Assembly (NCBI RefSeq): GCF_001005305.1
Contig: NZ_LBMH01000001.1
Coordinates: 248,001-312,000, forward strand
DNA: 64,000 bases
From: Kordia zhangzhouensis
GTDB taxonomy: Bacteria > Bacteroidota > Bacteroidia > Flavobacteriales > Flavobacteriaceae
Direction: 5' to 3'
This document shows, piece after piece, positions 38,501-47,316 of this stretch (its first letter is position 1; the number at the start of each line of letters is the position of its first letter). The notes beneath the pieces are model-generated. The model saw only the letters and a program-made list of their open reading frames with translations. It searched no databases and had not been told where the DNA came from. The position numbers were made by a program, and so were the translations under genes.

Positions 38501-38842
38501 CTACAAATCTACGAAAGCGAATTAATTGACAGATTTGGTCCGCTTCCAGAGCCTGCTTTAGCCTTATTGGATTCTGTCCGCATTAAATGGATTGCCACCA
38601 AAATCGGACTTGAAAAAATTCTTATGAAAAAAGGGAAACTAATAGGGTACTTTATTGCCGATCAACAATCTGAATTTTACCAAAGTTCAATGTTTACAAA
38701 GGTGTTACAGTTTGTACAACAAAATCCATCTTTGTGTAAAATGAAAGAAAAACAAACTCGCAATGGATTGCGTTTATTATTAACTTTTGATAAAATCACA
38801 ACTGTGAAGCGAGCTCTAGAAGTGATGGAAAAAATTGTGTAA
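35501..38842 (+). CDS. mfd: Transcription-repair coupling factor
   Basis: Removes RNA polymerase stalled at lesions and recruits UvrA. 1113 residues. UvrB-like N-terminal domain (FYPGSYRRPYQ, GEFSVRGGIVDVYS), RNAP-interaction domain near 450-520 (VGDYVTHIDHGIGKF), RecG-like helicase with Walker A GDVGFGKT (582-589), DEEQ (683-686), TATPIPRTLQ, and the TRG region (GGEQSGFI). The start is GTG at 35501, the only in-frame start fitting the family N-terminus. Confidence 0.97.
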   Translation: MSISEISQLFSQSPELGKLQQAIAKNQEKIHLKGLTGSSLSFAISAAFKASEMPFIIVLDDKEEAAYYLNDLEHLLNDKDVLFYPGSYRRPYQIEETDNANVLLRAEVLNRINSRKKPSLIVTYPDALFEKVVTRKELEKNTLKISVNDKLSIDFVNETLFEYNFHRVDFVTEPGEFSVRGGIVDVYSFSNDEPYRIEFFGDEVDSIRTFDVETQLSTERIKKISIIPNVENKALQESRESFLKYIPGKTIVFAKNIELLLSRVDKLFVKATKAFQELSTEIKHNTPEELFCTKELLQRQLLDYTVVELASNSLLKADTYIHYQTAPQPSFNRQFELLVENLNETHAKGYRNIITCTSEQQAKRFDDIFTEVKRKVTYETIVLPLYQGFVDHEQKIVCYTDHQIFERYHKFHLKNGYAKKQAITLKELTNLEVGDYVTHIDHGIGKFGGLKKIDVEGKKQEAIKLIYGERDILYLSIHSLHKISKYNGKDGKPPKIYKLGSNAWKKLKQKTKARVKHIAYNLIELYAKRRLQKGFQYGPDTYMQHELEASFMYEDTPDQSKATQDVKEDMESERPMDRLVCGDVGFGKTEIAIRAAFKAVDNGKQVAILVPTTILAFQHYQTFSERLSEMPVTIDYLNRFRTTKQKNEALKGLAEGTIDIVIGTHQLVNKAVKFKDLGLLIVDEEQKFGVAVKDKLKTIKANVDTLTLTATPIPRTLQFSLMAARDLSVINTPPPNRYPIETNVIRFSEEVIRDAVSYEIQRGGQVFFIHNRIENIKEVAGMIQRLVPDAKIGIGHGQMEGKKLEKLMLSFMNGEFDVLVSTTIIESGLDVPNANTIFINNANNFGLSDLHQMRGRVGRSNKKAFCYFITPPYSAMTEDARKRISALEQFSTLGSGFNIAMKDLEIRGAGDLLGGEQSGFINEIGFDTYQKILSEAIEELKENEFKELYEEQENKKEKVFLKETQIDTDFELLFPDEYINTVSERLVLYNKLSELKTEEELQIYESELIDRFGPLPEPALALLDSVRIKWIATKIGLEKILMKKGKLIGYFIADQQSEFYQSSMFTKVLQFVQQNPSLCKMKEKQTRNGLRLLLTFDKITTVKRALEVMEKIV

Positions 38843-38887
38843 TTTGGCTTTGGCTTAATTATTGAATAGTTTTAAAAAAACAATCAA

Positions 38888-40216
38888 ATGATAAAAAAAA
38901 TACTTCTTATCCTGTTAGCGACACCTTTGTTTCTTCAGGCGCAGAAAACTATTTCAGGTACATTTTCTCCTGCAGAGAAATATGAGTGGTTTATCATCTA
39001 TAAACTTACTCCTACATTTCAAAAATATATAGGTAATGGGAAATTAACCGAAGGCAAAATGAGTTATACATTTTCGCCTACGGCAGAAAAAGGAATGTAT
39101 CGACTTGTTTATGGATTGCCGCAAGAGTCAGAAAACTTTGATTTTATATACAGTGGAGACGAAGACATTGTATTTACTTTTGAAGAAGGTAATGTTGACT
39201 TCACAATTTCGAAAGAAAATAAATTATATACTTCCTACTTTTCTAGTGTCAATACAGTAAAACGGCAAATCAACACCTTCTACCAAAACGGAGAAGCCGA
39301 CGAAAACATGTTTTTAACAATTTTCAATACACTTAAAGAAACACAAACGGTTTTTGAAAAAGAAGCAGAAGGCACTATCGCAAGTCATTTCATCAAAGCT
39401 AGCAAAACATATATTCCAACGAGTTACGAAACTCCAGAAGTAATGGTAAATCATATTAAAAAGCATTACTTTGATTATGTAAACTTTTCAGACCCTGTAT
39501 TACAAAACTCTGATTTTATTGCAAACAAAATTTCTAATTATGTGTTTACAGCTTTACCAATGAAAGAATTTACTGGTGAAGAGCTAGAAAAAGAATATAA
39601 AATAAACATTGCTACAATCATTGAAAAAATAAAACCTGTAGCAAAAGACTATCAAAAAACACTCTTAGGTGTTCTATGGGAACAAATGGTTGTATTGGAA
39701 AATCAAGACATTGCCAATTATATAGCAGATACCTATTTGATTGAACTTGCATCTCAAGAAAATGACTCCGCTCTTGTAGAAAAATTGAAAAAATATAAAA
39801 GACTTTCTTTTGGAGAAGTAGCTCCCGAAATTACTTGGATTAAAGACAATAAAACTCATAAATTAAGTGAATTGGATACTGCAGAAAATTATGTTATTGT
39901 TTTTTGGAGTAGTACATGCTCGCACTGTCTAGAAGAATTACCTAAACTAAAAGAATTTATAGCAACACAAGAAAAAGGAAAGTTTCAAGTCATCGCAATT
40001 GGTTTAGAAGATGAACGCGCCAATTGGGCAAACGAAAGTTCTTTTTATCCTGACTTTATTCATATTTTAGGATTAGAAAAATGGGATAACGAGATTGGAA
40101 ACATCTATGATGTTAGCGCTACACCAACATTTTTTGTGCTCAATAAAGAAAAGCGAATTATAGGAAAGCCTTATGGAGTAAAAGAATTGGTTGAATTTTA
40201 TACCGAAGAAGAATAA
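38888..40216 (+). CDS. Secreted TlpA/thioredoxin-like thiol oxidoreductase
   Basis: 442 residues with a signal peptide (~1-18, ends FLQAQ). N-terminal ~300 residues are Bacteroidota-specific (a DUF4369-like region by position, not certain). The C-terminal ~130 residues are an AhpC/TSA-TlpA domain with the redox pair C344-S-H-C347 and the cis-Pro loop SATPTFFVL. Periplasmic disulfide chemistry inferred. Ends in its own terminator. Confidence 0.85.
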   Translation: MIKKILLILLATPLFLQAQKTISGTFSPAEKYEWFIIYKLTPTFQKYIGNGKLTEGKMSYTFSPTAEKGMYRLVYGLPQESENFDFIYSGDEDIVFTFEEGNVDFTISKENKLYTSYFSSVNTVKRQINTFYQNGEADENMFLTIFNTLKETQTVFEKEAEGTIASHFIKASKTYIPTSYETPEVMVNHIKKHYFDYVNFSDPVLQNSDFIANKISNYVFTALPMKEFTGEELEKEYKINIATIIEKIKPVAKDYQKTLLGVLWEQMVVLENQDIANYIADTYLIELASQENDSALVEKLKKYKRLSFGEVAPEITWIKDNKTHKLSELDTAENYVIVFWSSTCSHCLEELPKLKEFIATQEKGKFQVIAIGLEDERANWANESSFYPDFIHILGLEKWDNEIGNIYDVSATPTFFVLNKEKRIIGKPYGVKELVEFYTEEE

Positions 40217-40237
40217 AAATATTTAGAATAATAATAA

Positions 40238-40264
40238 AATCCCGCTCAATGAGCGGGATTTCTC
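40238..40264 (+). terminator. Terminator after the thioredoxin-like gene
   Basis: AAATCCCGCTC-aat-GAGCGGGATTT, 11 bp perfect stem, short T-run. Confidence 0.75.
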
Positions 40265-40745
40265 GTAAAACTAAAATTACGCTTTAGAGGTTGAATTTCA
40301 AATCTGATAAATCAATTTTCCTTTAGAAAAATTACCCTTAAGATCTACCTAGTAACTAAACAGAAACGTCAATCCTTCCACGCAAACCTTTTATTAACCA
40401 CTTAGATAAAAAGCTAGCAGTTAGTATTTTATACAAAATTCATATTGTTTAATATACGAACAACACGACCTACTGATTTACAACAATAGTGCAATCAATT
40501 ATTAATTTAATTACTATAATCTTCTTCGATAGCTCTTACAGAGCAAGTAAAAGGAGTACGTTAGGGGAAACGCAGAAATAGATAAATTTTGTCACAAAGT
40601 ATTAAAAGACTAGTGGCTAGCTAGCTTATACTTACTGACTCATTACACAAAGCAAAGTACTGAAATTATTTATAAGTTACACAACGTAGAAACACCTGTT
40701 TTTTTGGAACACTTATTAATACGCAATGAAACGTCAATATTTTTA
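40265..40745. other. Gene-free interval
   Basis: About 480 bp with stops in all frames, no RNA gene that I can recognise. An 11-nt string GAAACGTCAAT occurs twice (40363-40373 and 40728-40738). It may be a decayed gene or hold an RNA; sequence alone does not tell. Confidence 0.4.
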
Positions 40746-41405
40746 TTACAGAGATTTTAGATTTTTAATTACCGTGAAAGCTTTATCTACCTGTTCATCA
40801 TTTACTAAAATGGTAAACTCATTCGTTGTTGAAATGACCTCGTAAATATTAACACCTTCCCAAGATAAACGCTGAAAAATAAAGTAATAGATTCCTGGAA
40901 CATTCACATTATCTTTTGGCAACTTTACTGTAATAGAGGATAAATTTTCTTGTTTTTCCAATAAAATCTCATTCTTAAATATTTTCCCTACCAATTCAGC
41001 TACTTCATTACTCACTACAATATTCGACTCATTTACACCTCGCGAAGAAGTATAAAATACCGTATTTAATCCTTCTATTTCAGACATAAATGCAGCTTGA
41101 TTCTTCAATAATGTTTCGGTGACTTTAAAAGTGTAATCGTTCAAAGACGAACGCACGGTTATTTCCCCAATATTTCGAACAAGTTTCAATACACGATGTG
41201 TCACACGAAATTCCAATTCAGACGACAAACGTTTTAAAGCCATTACGATTGCTCCATTTTTTACCTCTTTCCCAAGTTGATGCTCTATTTCTGGTTTTAT
41301 TAATCGAGAAAGTGAAGTCAAATTGATAATTCCTTGTGATAATGCGCTAGATAAGAATGGTTTTGTCTTAATATATTCTTCAACGATTGATGAAATTGTC
41401 TTCAT
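40746..41405 (-). CDS. ACT-domain protein, aspartokinase regulatory-like
   Basis: 219 residues, no kinase domain. N-terminal helical part (~1-70), then two beta-alpha-beta units (~75-135 and ~150-215) resembling paired ACT domains: ENLSSITVKLPKDNVNVPG and INIYEVISTTNEFTILV-like (here VNIYEVISTTNEFTILV) are the strongest. Homologues are often labelled aspartate kinase for that reason, but no catalytic motif is present. Probably binds a small ligand, perhaps an amino acid. Confidence 0.75.
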   Translation of the reverse strand: MKTISSIVEEYIKTKPFLSSALSQGIINLTSLSRLIKPEIEHQLGKEVKNGAIVMALKRLSSELEFRVTHRVLKLVRNIGEITVRSSLNDYTFKVTETLLKNQAAFMSEIEGLNTVFYTSSRGVNESNIVVSNEVAELVGKIFKNEILLEKQENLSSITVKLPKDNVNVPGIYYFIFQRLSWEGVNIYEVISTTNEFTILVNDEQVDKAFTVIKNLKSL

Positions 41406-41445
41406 GAAAATCTATAATTTTTGTAGGCAATAAAAATAAGAACAT

Positions 41446-41453
41446 CAAATGTA
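41446..41453 (-). promoter_or_regulatory. Candidate -7 element for the ACT protein gene
   Basis: TACATTTG on the minus strand, 41 nt before the ATG, exact TAnnTTTG. Confidence 0.35.
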
Positions 41454-41490
41454 TTTTCAAAACAAATTGTTATAATTATAACATAAAATT

Positions 41491-41850
41491 TTAAAAATGA
41501 TAAAACGCATCTTTTAAATGTGTAATTGTGAAAGTTTCTTTATTACGCAATATTGCGATAATATCAAATCTTACCTCAACATCTAAATCGTTTTCTTCAA
41601 TATAGTAATCTATCGCTTTTACCAACAGCTTGATTTTTTTAGAACTCACGAATTCTTCAGGATTCCCAAAAGCAGCTGATGTTCTTGTCTTTACTTCTAC
41701 TGCTACAAGAATATTTTCTTTTTTTGCAATGATATCAACTTCTGCTTTTTGAAAATAATAATTGGTTTCCAACACTTCATAACCATGCTTGATAAGATGG
41801 GTAACTGCTAATTTTTCACCTTCCGTTCCTAATTCATTATGTACTGCCAT
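41491..41850 (-). CDS. yraN: YraN family (UPF0102) endonuclease-like protein
   Basis: 119 residues from the ATG at 41850; an upstream in-frame ATG at 41904 adds 18 residues (KMNDKIRNLSQKRTEYL) not usual in the family. Restriction-endonuclease-like fold: GTEGEKLAVTHL, then EVDIIAKKENILVAVEVKTR with the D-ExK nuclease signature. Holliday-junction-resolvase-like; actual role unknown. Confidence 0.88.
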   Translation of the reverse strand: MAVHNELGTEGEKLAVTHLIKHGYEVLETNYYFQKAEVDIIAKKENILVAVEVKTRTSAAFGNPEEFVSSKKIKLLVKAIDYYIEENDLDVEVRFDIIAILRNKETFTITHLKDAFYHF

Positions 41851-41982
41851 CAGATATTCCGTTCTTTTTTGGGATAAATTACGTATCTTATCGTTCATTT
41901 TCAACTTAAACCAACCAAAAATCTATAAGAAACGCTCTACAAAAGTGCTTATATTTTTAAAAAGTTTCCAAATCTTAGTCAT

Positions 41983-42771
41983 ATGAAAGTAACCTACGAT
42001 CACATTGGAAAAGGCTATAACATGACTCGCAAGGCAGATCCATTTTTGCTAGAGCGACTTCACTACCATTTGAATCCTCGTCAACATGGTTTTTATTTAG
42101 ATATTGGCTGCGGAACAGGCAATTACACTGCACATTTGCACAATAAAGAAACCAAATTTATAGGAATTGATCCTTCCAAAGAAATGCTATCGGTAGCCAA
42201 GCAAAATGCTCCCGAAATACATTGGAAACTTGGCTCTGCTGAAAATATTCCACTTAATGATACTCATGTAGAAGGTGTTATTGGAACTTTAACACTTCAT
42301 CACTGGAATGATCTTGAAAAAGGATTTGCTGAATTATATCGAGTAATGAAACCGTATGCGAATGTAGTATTTTTTACTTCAACACCTAAACAAATGAAAG
42401 GCTATTGGTTAAATCATTACTTTCCTAAAATGCTTGAAGCTTCTATTGAACAAATGCCTTCCTTGAAAAATATTACAGAGGCAATGAAAGCTGCTGGATT
42501 TACAGATTTATTTACGGAACGTTATTTTATACAACCTGACCTTAAAGATCAATTTCTGTATGTTGGTAAACACAATCCAGAAATGTATTTGGATGAAAAC
42601 GTACGTAAAGGTATTTCTTCATTTGTAAATCTAGCCAACCAAGAAGAAGTTCAAAAAGGACTAGAAAAACTCACTCAAGACATTGCTTCTGGGGAAATTC
42701 AAAGGGTTATCAAAGATTATGAAAATAGACATGGAGACTATCTATTCTTACTAAGTCAAAAAGAAAATTAA
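41983..42771 (+). CDS. Class I SAM-dependent methyltransferase
   Basis: 262 residues. SAM motif I LDIGCGTGNYT near residue 38, motif II IGIDPSKEML near 59, then TLTLHHWND near 102. Resembles the UbiE/Methyltransf_11 group. Substrate unknown. ATG at 41983. Confidence 0.88.
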   Translation: MKVTYDHIGKGYNMTRKADPFLLERLHYHLNPRQHGFYLDIGCGTGNYTAHLHNKETKFIGIDPSKEMLSVAKQNAPEIHWKLGSAENIPLNDTHVEGVIGTLTLHHWNDLEKGFAELYRVMKPYANVVFFTSTPKQMKGYWLNHYFPKMLEASIEQMPSLKNITEAMKAAGFTDLFTERYFIQPDLKDQFLYVGKHNPEMYLDENVRKGISSFVNLANQEEVQKGLEKLTQDIASGEIQRVIKDYENRHGDYLFLLSQKEN

Positions 42772-42787
42772 GTGTTTATGAGTACTG

Positions 42788-43678
42788 TTAAAAGCTCAAT
42801 TCTACCATCGCACCAACATCTAGTTTTGCCTTTCTTCCAAAAATTAATGAACGATTGTCCGCAATATGTCCTGCTGGAAAATTAAAACAAATAGGAAACG
42901 TATACTCTGAAGTTGCTTCGAGGATAATTTCATGTACTTTTTTACCAAATGGAATCGTGTTATCGTGCATTTTTGTCATTCCTCCAACAATTAACCCTGC
43001 CAATTGCTCAAAATAACCATTTCTCTTTAAGTTCATCATCATTCGATCGATATGGTAGAGATATTCATCCAAATCTTCCAAAAATAAAATTTTACCGCTC
43101 GTTTTTAATTGTAAATCCGAACCTAACATACTGTACAGCATACTCAGATTTCCTCCAATCAACTCACCAGAAACCACTCCTTTTTTATTAAACTCTGCCG
43201 AAGGAATTTTGTAATGTACTTGCTCACCAAATAAAACTTTTCGCAAACTCTCTAATGACTCTAAGCTATTTTTAGCAACATTGATTGGCATGGTAGCATG
43301 CAAAGTTTCTACATTCAGTTGTTGTCCTTTACTATGCAAAACAGTAACATCCGAATAGCCAACAATCCATTTTGGGCTGTTTATAAATCTTGAAAAATCC
43401 AATTCATCAATAATTCGAATGGTACCATACCCACCACGCGCGCACCAAATTGCATTAATTGCATCATCATCTAAAAACTGCTGAAAATTCATCACACGCG
43501 TCATATCATCTCCCGCAAATTGATCCGCTTCAGATTCAATTGTTGTTCCTAACACGACTTTCAAATCCCAACTATGCAATAATTCAATCGCAGCTTCTAT
43601 TTCTGCTATCGAAATCTTACGAGCTGTCGATAAAATACCAACAGTGTCTCCTTTTTGTAATGGTTTTGGCTGATTCAT
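42788..43678 (-). CDS. S66 LD-carboxypeptidase (LdcA/MccF-like)
   Basis: 296 residues, cytoplasmic serine peptidase that cuts L-D bonds of muropeptides in cell-wall recycling. Catalytic S109 (GYSDVTVLH), E201 (LEDLDEY) and H271 (PAGHIAD) are in place, and the family RGGYGT loop is at 81-86. Peptidoglycan recycling is more likely than microcin C immunity because there is no mcc context. Confidence 0.92.
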   Translation of the reverse strand: MNQPKPLQKGDTVGILSTARKISIAEIEAAIELLHSWDLKVVLGTTIESEADQFAGDDMTRVMNFQQFLDDDAINAIWCARGGYGTIRIIDELDFSRFINSPKWIVGYSDVTVLHSKGQQLNVETLHATMPINVAKNSLESLESLRKVLFGEQVHYKIPSAEFNKKGVVSGELIGGNLSMLYSMLGSDLQLKTSGKILFLEDLDEYLYHIDRMMMNLKRNGYFEQLAGLIVGGMTKMHDNTIPFGKKVHEIILEATSEYTFPICFNFPAGHIADNRSLIFGRKAKLDVGAMVELSF

Positions 43679-43823
43679 AAATTAAATGTACTCGAAAAAA
43701 TATAGATTCTTTTGTAACAGAACTACAAAATTCATTTTTAGACGAATCGCTAAAAAATATCGTTTTTGTGACTTTTGAGTATAGATTACACTACAATTTT
43801 AAAGATTTGGAACGTAAAATAAT

Positions 43824-43831
43824 TATTTTTG
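43824..43831 (+). promoter_or_regulatory. metGp: Candidate -7 element for metG
   Basis: TATTTTTG, exact TAnnTTTG, 71 nt before the ATG. Confidence 0.35.
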
Positions 43832-43902
43832 CACGTTGATTACGGCATTTTTGATGAGCAATACATCAAAAATGAATTTAATTTGAATAGAAATTTTACG
43901 AA

Positions 43903-45951
43903 ATGACTCAAAATTCCAAACGATATACCATTACTGCAGCATTACCTTACACTAACGGACCTATCCATATTGGCCATTTGGCAGGTGTATATGTTCCTGC
44001 AGATATTTATGCACGCTATTTACGACTAACAGGAAACGACGTTGCTTTCATGTGTGGAAGTGATGAACATGGTGTTGCCATTCCAATGCGTGCCAAAAAA
44101 GAAGGTGTATCTCCTCAAGATATTATTGACAAATATCATGGAATGATTAAAAAGTCATTTGAAGATTTTGGGATTTCATTTGACAACTATTCGCGTACTT
44201 CTGCTGAAATTCATCATAAAACAGCTTCTGATTTCTTTAAAAAATTATATGAAGCCGGTGAATTTGTAGAAGAAACCTCTGAGCAATTGTATGATGCAGA
44301 AGCAGATCAATTTTTAGCAGATCGGTTTGTCACAGGAACATGTCCAAAATGCGGACACGAAGAAGCTTATGGTGATCAATGTGAAAACTGCGGAAGCTCA
44401 TTAAGTGGAACAGAACTAATCAACCCAAAATCAACCATTACTGGAAATACGCCAACACTTAAACAAACTAAACATTGGTTTTTACCTTTAGATAAGTACA
44501 GTGATTTTTTAAATGAATGGATTGTTGAAGGACATAAAAATGATTGGAAACCAAATGTACATGGTCAAGTAAAATCATGGATTGATGACGGATTGCGTCC
44601 ACGAGCAGTAACGAGAGATTTAGACTGGGGAATTCCTGTCCCTGTTGAAGGTGCCGAAGGAAAAGTATTATACGTATGGTTTGATGCGCCTATTGGTTAT
44701 ATTTCTGCAACTAAAGAATGGGCTGCACGTGAAGGAAAAAATTGGGAACCCTATTGGAAAGATAAAGACACAAAGTTGGTACATTTTATAGGAAAAGACA
44801 ATATTGTGTTCCACTGTATTATTTTTCCATCTATGCTAAAAGCACACGGAGATTTTATTTTACCTGATAATGTGCCTGCAAATGAATTTTTGAATTTGGA
44901 AGGAAATAAACTTTCAACCTCTAAAAATTGGGCTGTTTGGTTACATGAATATTTAGAAGATTTTCCAGGAAAAGAAGATGTGTTGCGTTATACACTGACT
45001 GCAAATGCGCCTGAAACAAAAGATAATGACTTTACTTGGAAAGATTTTCAAACTCGAAACAACAGCGAATTAGTTGCTATTTTAGGAAACTTCATCAATC
45101 GTGTTGTCGTATTGACACATAAGTATTATAATGGAATCATTCCAGAAAATACTGGAGATTATGAAGAATTAAAACAAATACAACATTTTCCTGCTGTTAT
45201 TGCGAGTTCGATTGAACGCTATCGTTTCCGCGAAGCTAGCCAAGAATTGATGAATTTGGCCCGTTTAGGAAACCAGTTTTTACAAGCCAATGAACCTTGG
45301 AAAAAAATCAAAGAAAATCCTGAAGAAGTTAAAGGAATCATGTATGTTGCGTTGCAAATTGCAGCAGCAATCGCAGTGTTATCAGAGCCATTTTTACCGT
45401 TTACTTCTAAAAAATTAAAACATATTTTAGCGCTTGACACAGATTTAGGTTGGAATGATATTTCTCAAAAAGAAGAATTCCTTCCAGCAGGACACTCCAT
45501 CAATGAAGGTGAATTGTTATTCGCAAAAATAGAAGATAAAGAAATTCAAGCGCAATTGGACAAACTAGAAGCTACTAAAAAAGCAAACGAAGCTGCTCAT
45601 AAAAAAGCAGCACCGCAAAAAGACATCGCTACTTTTGATGATTTTACAAAGTTGGATATTCGCGTCGGAACAATCGTAGAAGCTGAAAAAATGCCAAAAG
45701 CAAAAAAACTATTAGTTTTAAAAGTAGATACAGGCTTAGACACTCGAACTATTGTTTCTGGAATTGCGGAAAGCTTTGCTCCTGAAGAAATAATTGGTAA
45801 AAAAGTAACCGTTTTAATCAACTTAGCTCCAAGAAAATTACGCGGTGTTGAAAGTGAAGGAATGATTTTAATGACTGAAACTCCTGAAGGAAAGCTTGTT
45901 TTTGTAAATCCAGATGAAAAAGGAGTCAATAATGGCGCTACAATAAACTAA
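43903..45951 (+). CDS. metG: Methionyl-tRNA synthetase with C-terminal tRNA-binding domain
   Basis: 682 residues. HIGH at 22-25 ([10 protein letters not shown]), zinc knuckle CPKCGH...CENCGSS, KLSTSK (336-341, KMSKS equivalent), and a C-terminal OB-fold tRNA-binding/dimer domain (~578-682, [12 protein letters not shown]). A methyltransferase gene starts 3 nt after the stop. Confidence 0.98.
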   Translation: MTQNSKRYTITAALPYTNGPIHIGHLAGVYVPADIYARYLRLTGNDVAFMCGSDEHGVAIPMRAKKEGVSPQDIIDKYHGMIKKSFEDFGISFDNYSRTSAEIHHKTASDFFKKLYEAGEFVEETSEQLYDAEADQFLADRFVTGTCPKCGHEEAYGDQCENCGSSLSGTELINPKSTITGNTPTLKQTKHWFLPLDKYSDFLNEWIVEGHKNDWKPNVHGQVKSWIDDGLRPRAVTRDLDWGIPVPVEGAEGKVLYVWFDAPIGYISATKEWAAREGKNWEPYWKDKDTKLVHFIGKDNIVFHCIIFPSMLKAHGDFILPDNVPANEFLNLEGNKLSTSKNWAVWLHEYLEDFPGKEDVLRYTLTANAPETKDNDFTWKDFQTRNNSELVAILGNFINRVVVLTHKYYNGIIPENTGDYEELKQIQHFPAVIASSIERYRFREASQELMNLARLGNQFLQANEPWKKIKENPEEVKGIMYVALQIAAAIAVLSEPFLPFTSKKLKHILALDTDLGWNDISQKEEFLPAGHSINEGELLFAKIEDKEIQAQLDKLEATKKANEAAHKKAAPQKDIATFDDFTKLDIRVGTIVEAEKMPKAKKLLVLKVDTGLDTRTIVSGIAESFAPEEIIGKKVTVLINLAPRKLRGVESEGMILMTETPEGKLVFVNPDEKGVNNGATIN

Positions 45952-45954
45952 ACT

Positions 45955-46578
45955 ATGAACAGCAAATCTCACTGGAACACGGTATATGAAACAAAGGAAG
46001 ACAATGAACTAGGTTGGTATGAATCTGATCCAGTCACTACGTTAGATTTGATTAAAAAAACATCAATCGCTAAGGATGCCACCATCTTAAATGTAGGTGC
46101 AGGAACTACTACTTTAGTAGATGCTCTTCTAGAAAACGGTTATGAGACTATTATCGCTTCAGATATAAGTGATGTAGCTTTACAAAAATTGCATAGCCGC
46201 ATTGCTAAAACCTATCAATATGATTTGCAATGCATCGTGGATGACCTAACTAATTCATCAAAACTTTCAACATTATCCAATATTGATTTATGGATTGATA
46301 GGGCGGTGTTACATTTCTTTTTATCTGAGGAAGAACAAGTCGCATATTTCGATCTTATAAAAAAAATTATCAGTCCTAAAGGATATGTCCTAATTGCTGT
46401 ATTTTCGTTAGAAGGTGCTGAAAAATGTAGTGGATTGCCATTGCAGCGATACAACACAGAAATGCTTTCAGAACGTTTAGGAAATCAATTTTCACTAGTA
46501 GAAAGTTTTCAGCACACTTATGTCAATCCGTTTGGTGGTGAACGTCCATATATTTTCACGCTATTTCAAAAAAACTAA
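45955..46578 (+). CDS. Class I SAM-dependent methyltransferase (thiopurine-type layout)
   Basis: 207 residues. Starts SHWNTVYETKEDNELGWYE, typical of a methyltransferase subgroup with the SAM loop NVGAGTTTLVD near residue 41 (the usual GxGxG is GAGTT). DRAVLHFF follows near 113. Three nucleotides after metG, so co-expressed. Substrate unknown. Confidence 0.87.
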   Translation: MNSKSHWNTVYETKEDNELGWYESDPVTTLDLIKKTSIAKDATILNVGAGTTTLVDALLENGYETIIASDISDVALQKLHSRIAKTYQYDLQCIVDDLTNSSKLSTLSNIDLWIDRAVLHFFLSEEEQVAYFDLIKKIISPKGYVLIAVFSLEGAEKCSGLPLQRYNTEMLSERLGNQFSLVESFQHTYVNPFGGERPYIFTLFQKN

Positions 46579-46684
46579 TAAACTATAAGTAATTCCTTTA
46601 GTTAGAATAAATTAAAATTATCCTTCACGTAAGTAAAACTCGCTACTTATGCGTATTTTTACATATCGCAAAAAAGAAAACGCT

Positions 46685-47200
46685 ATGTTATCAAAAAATA
46701 TGGAAAGTGCATTGAACGCACAAATCAGAATCGAAGCCGAATCATCTCAAATATATTTATCAATGGCAAGTTTTGCCGAAGTTCAAGGTTTTGAAGGTGT
46801 TGCTTCTTTCATGTACTCACATTCTGACGAAGAGCGCATGCACATGTTGAAATTAATTAAATACGTTAACGAACGTGGCGGACATGCAACAATTTCTGAC
46901 CTTAGACAGCCACCTAAAGAATTTGGCTCGTTCAAAGAAATGTTTAAAAAGTTATTTGATCACGAAGTAAAAGTATCTGAAAGTATTAACGAATTGGTAC
47001 ATATAAGCTTACAAGAAAAAGATTATGCTACGCATAACTTTTTACAATGGTATGTAGCCGAGCAAATTGAAGAAGAAGCTTTGGCTCGTACGATTTTAGA
47101 CAAGATTAATTTGATAGGTGACGACAAAGGTGGATTGTATTTGTTTGACAGAGACGTTCAAGCAATTACGGTACAAGCATCTACAAATATTACACAATAA
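46685..47200 (+). CDS. ftnA: Non-heme ferritin
   Basis: 171 residues from the ATG at 46685 (MLSKNMESALN). An in-frame ATG at 46649 adds 12 basic residues not seen in ferritins. Ferroxidase ligands are present: E17, the HSDEERMH block (E50/H53 positions) and the late QWYVAEQIEEEA. Iron storage shell of 24 subunits, cytoplasm. Confidence 0.95.
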   Translation: MLSKNMESALNAQIRIEAESSQIYLSMASFAEVQGFEGVASFMYSHSDEERMHMLKLIKYVNERGGHATISDLRQPPKEFGSFKEMFKKLFDHEVKVSESINELVHISLQEKDYATHNFLQWYVAEQIEEEALARTILDKINLIGDDKGGLYLFDRDVQAITVQASTNITQ

Positions 47201-47224
47201 AAAATTTACCCTATACTAACACAG

Positions 47225-47255
47225 AGCGATTGAAAAAATTCAATCGCTTTTTTTA
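47225..47255 (+). terminator. Terminator after ferritin
   Basis: AGCGATTGAA-aaaa-TTCAATCGCT with T7. Confidence 0.88.
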
Positions 47256-47316
47256 TGTGAAACATTTCATGCTATAAAAAAACTGTACGTAAAGTGAAGT
47301 ACAGCTATCTGCGCTT

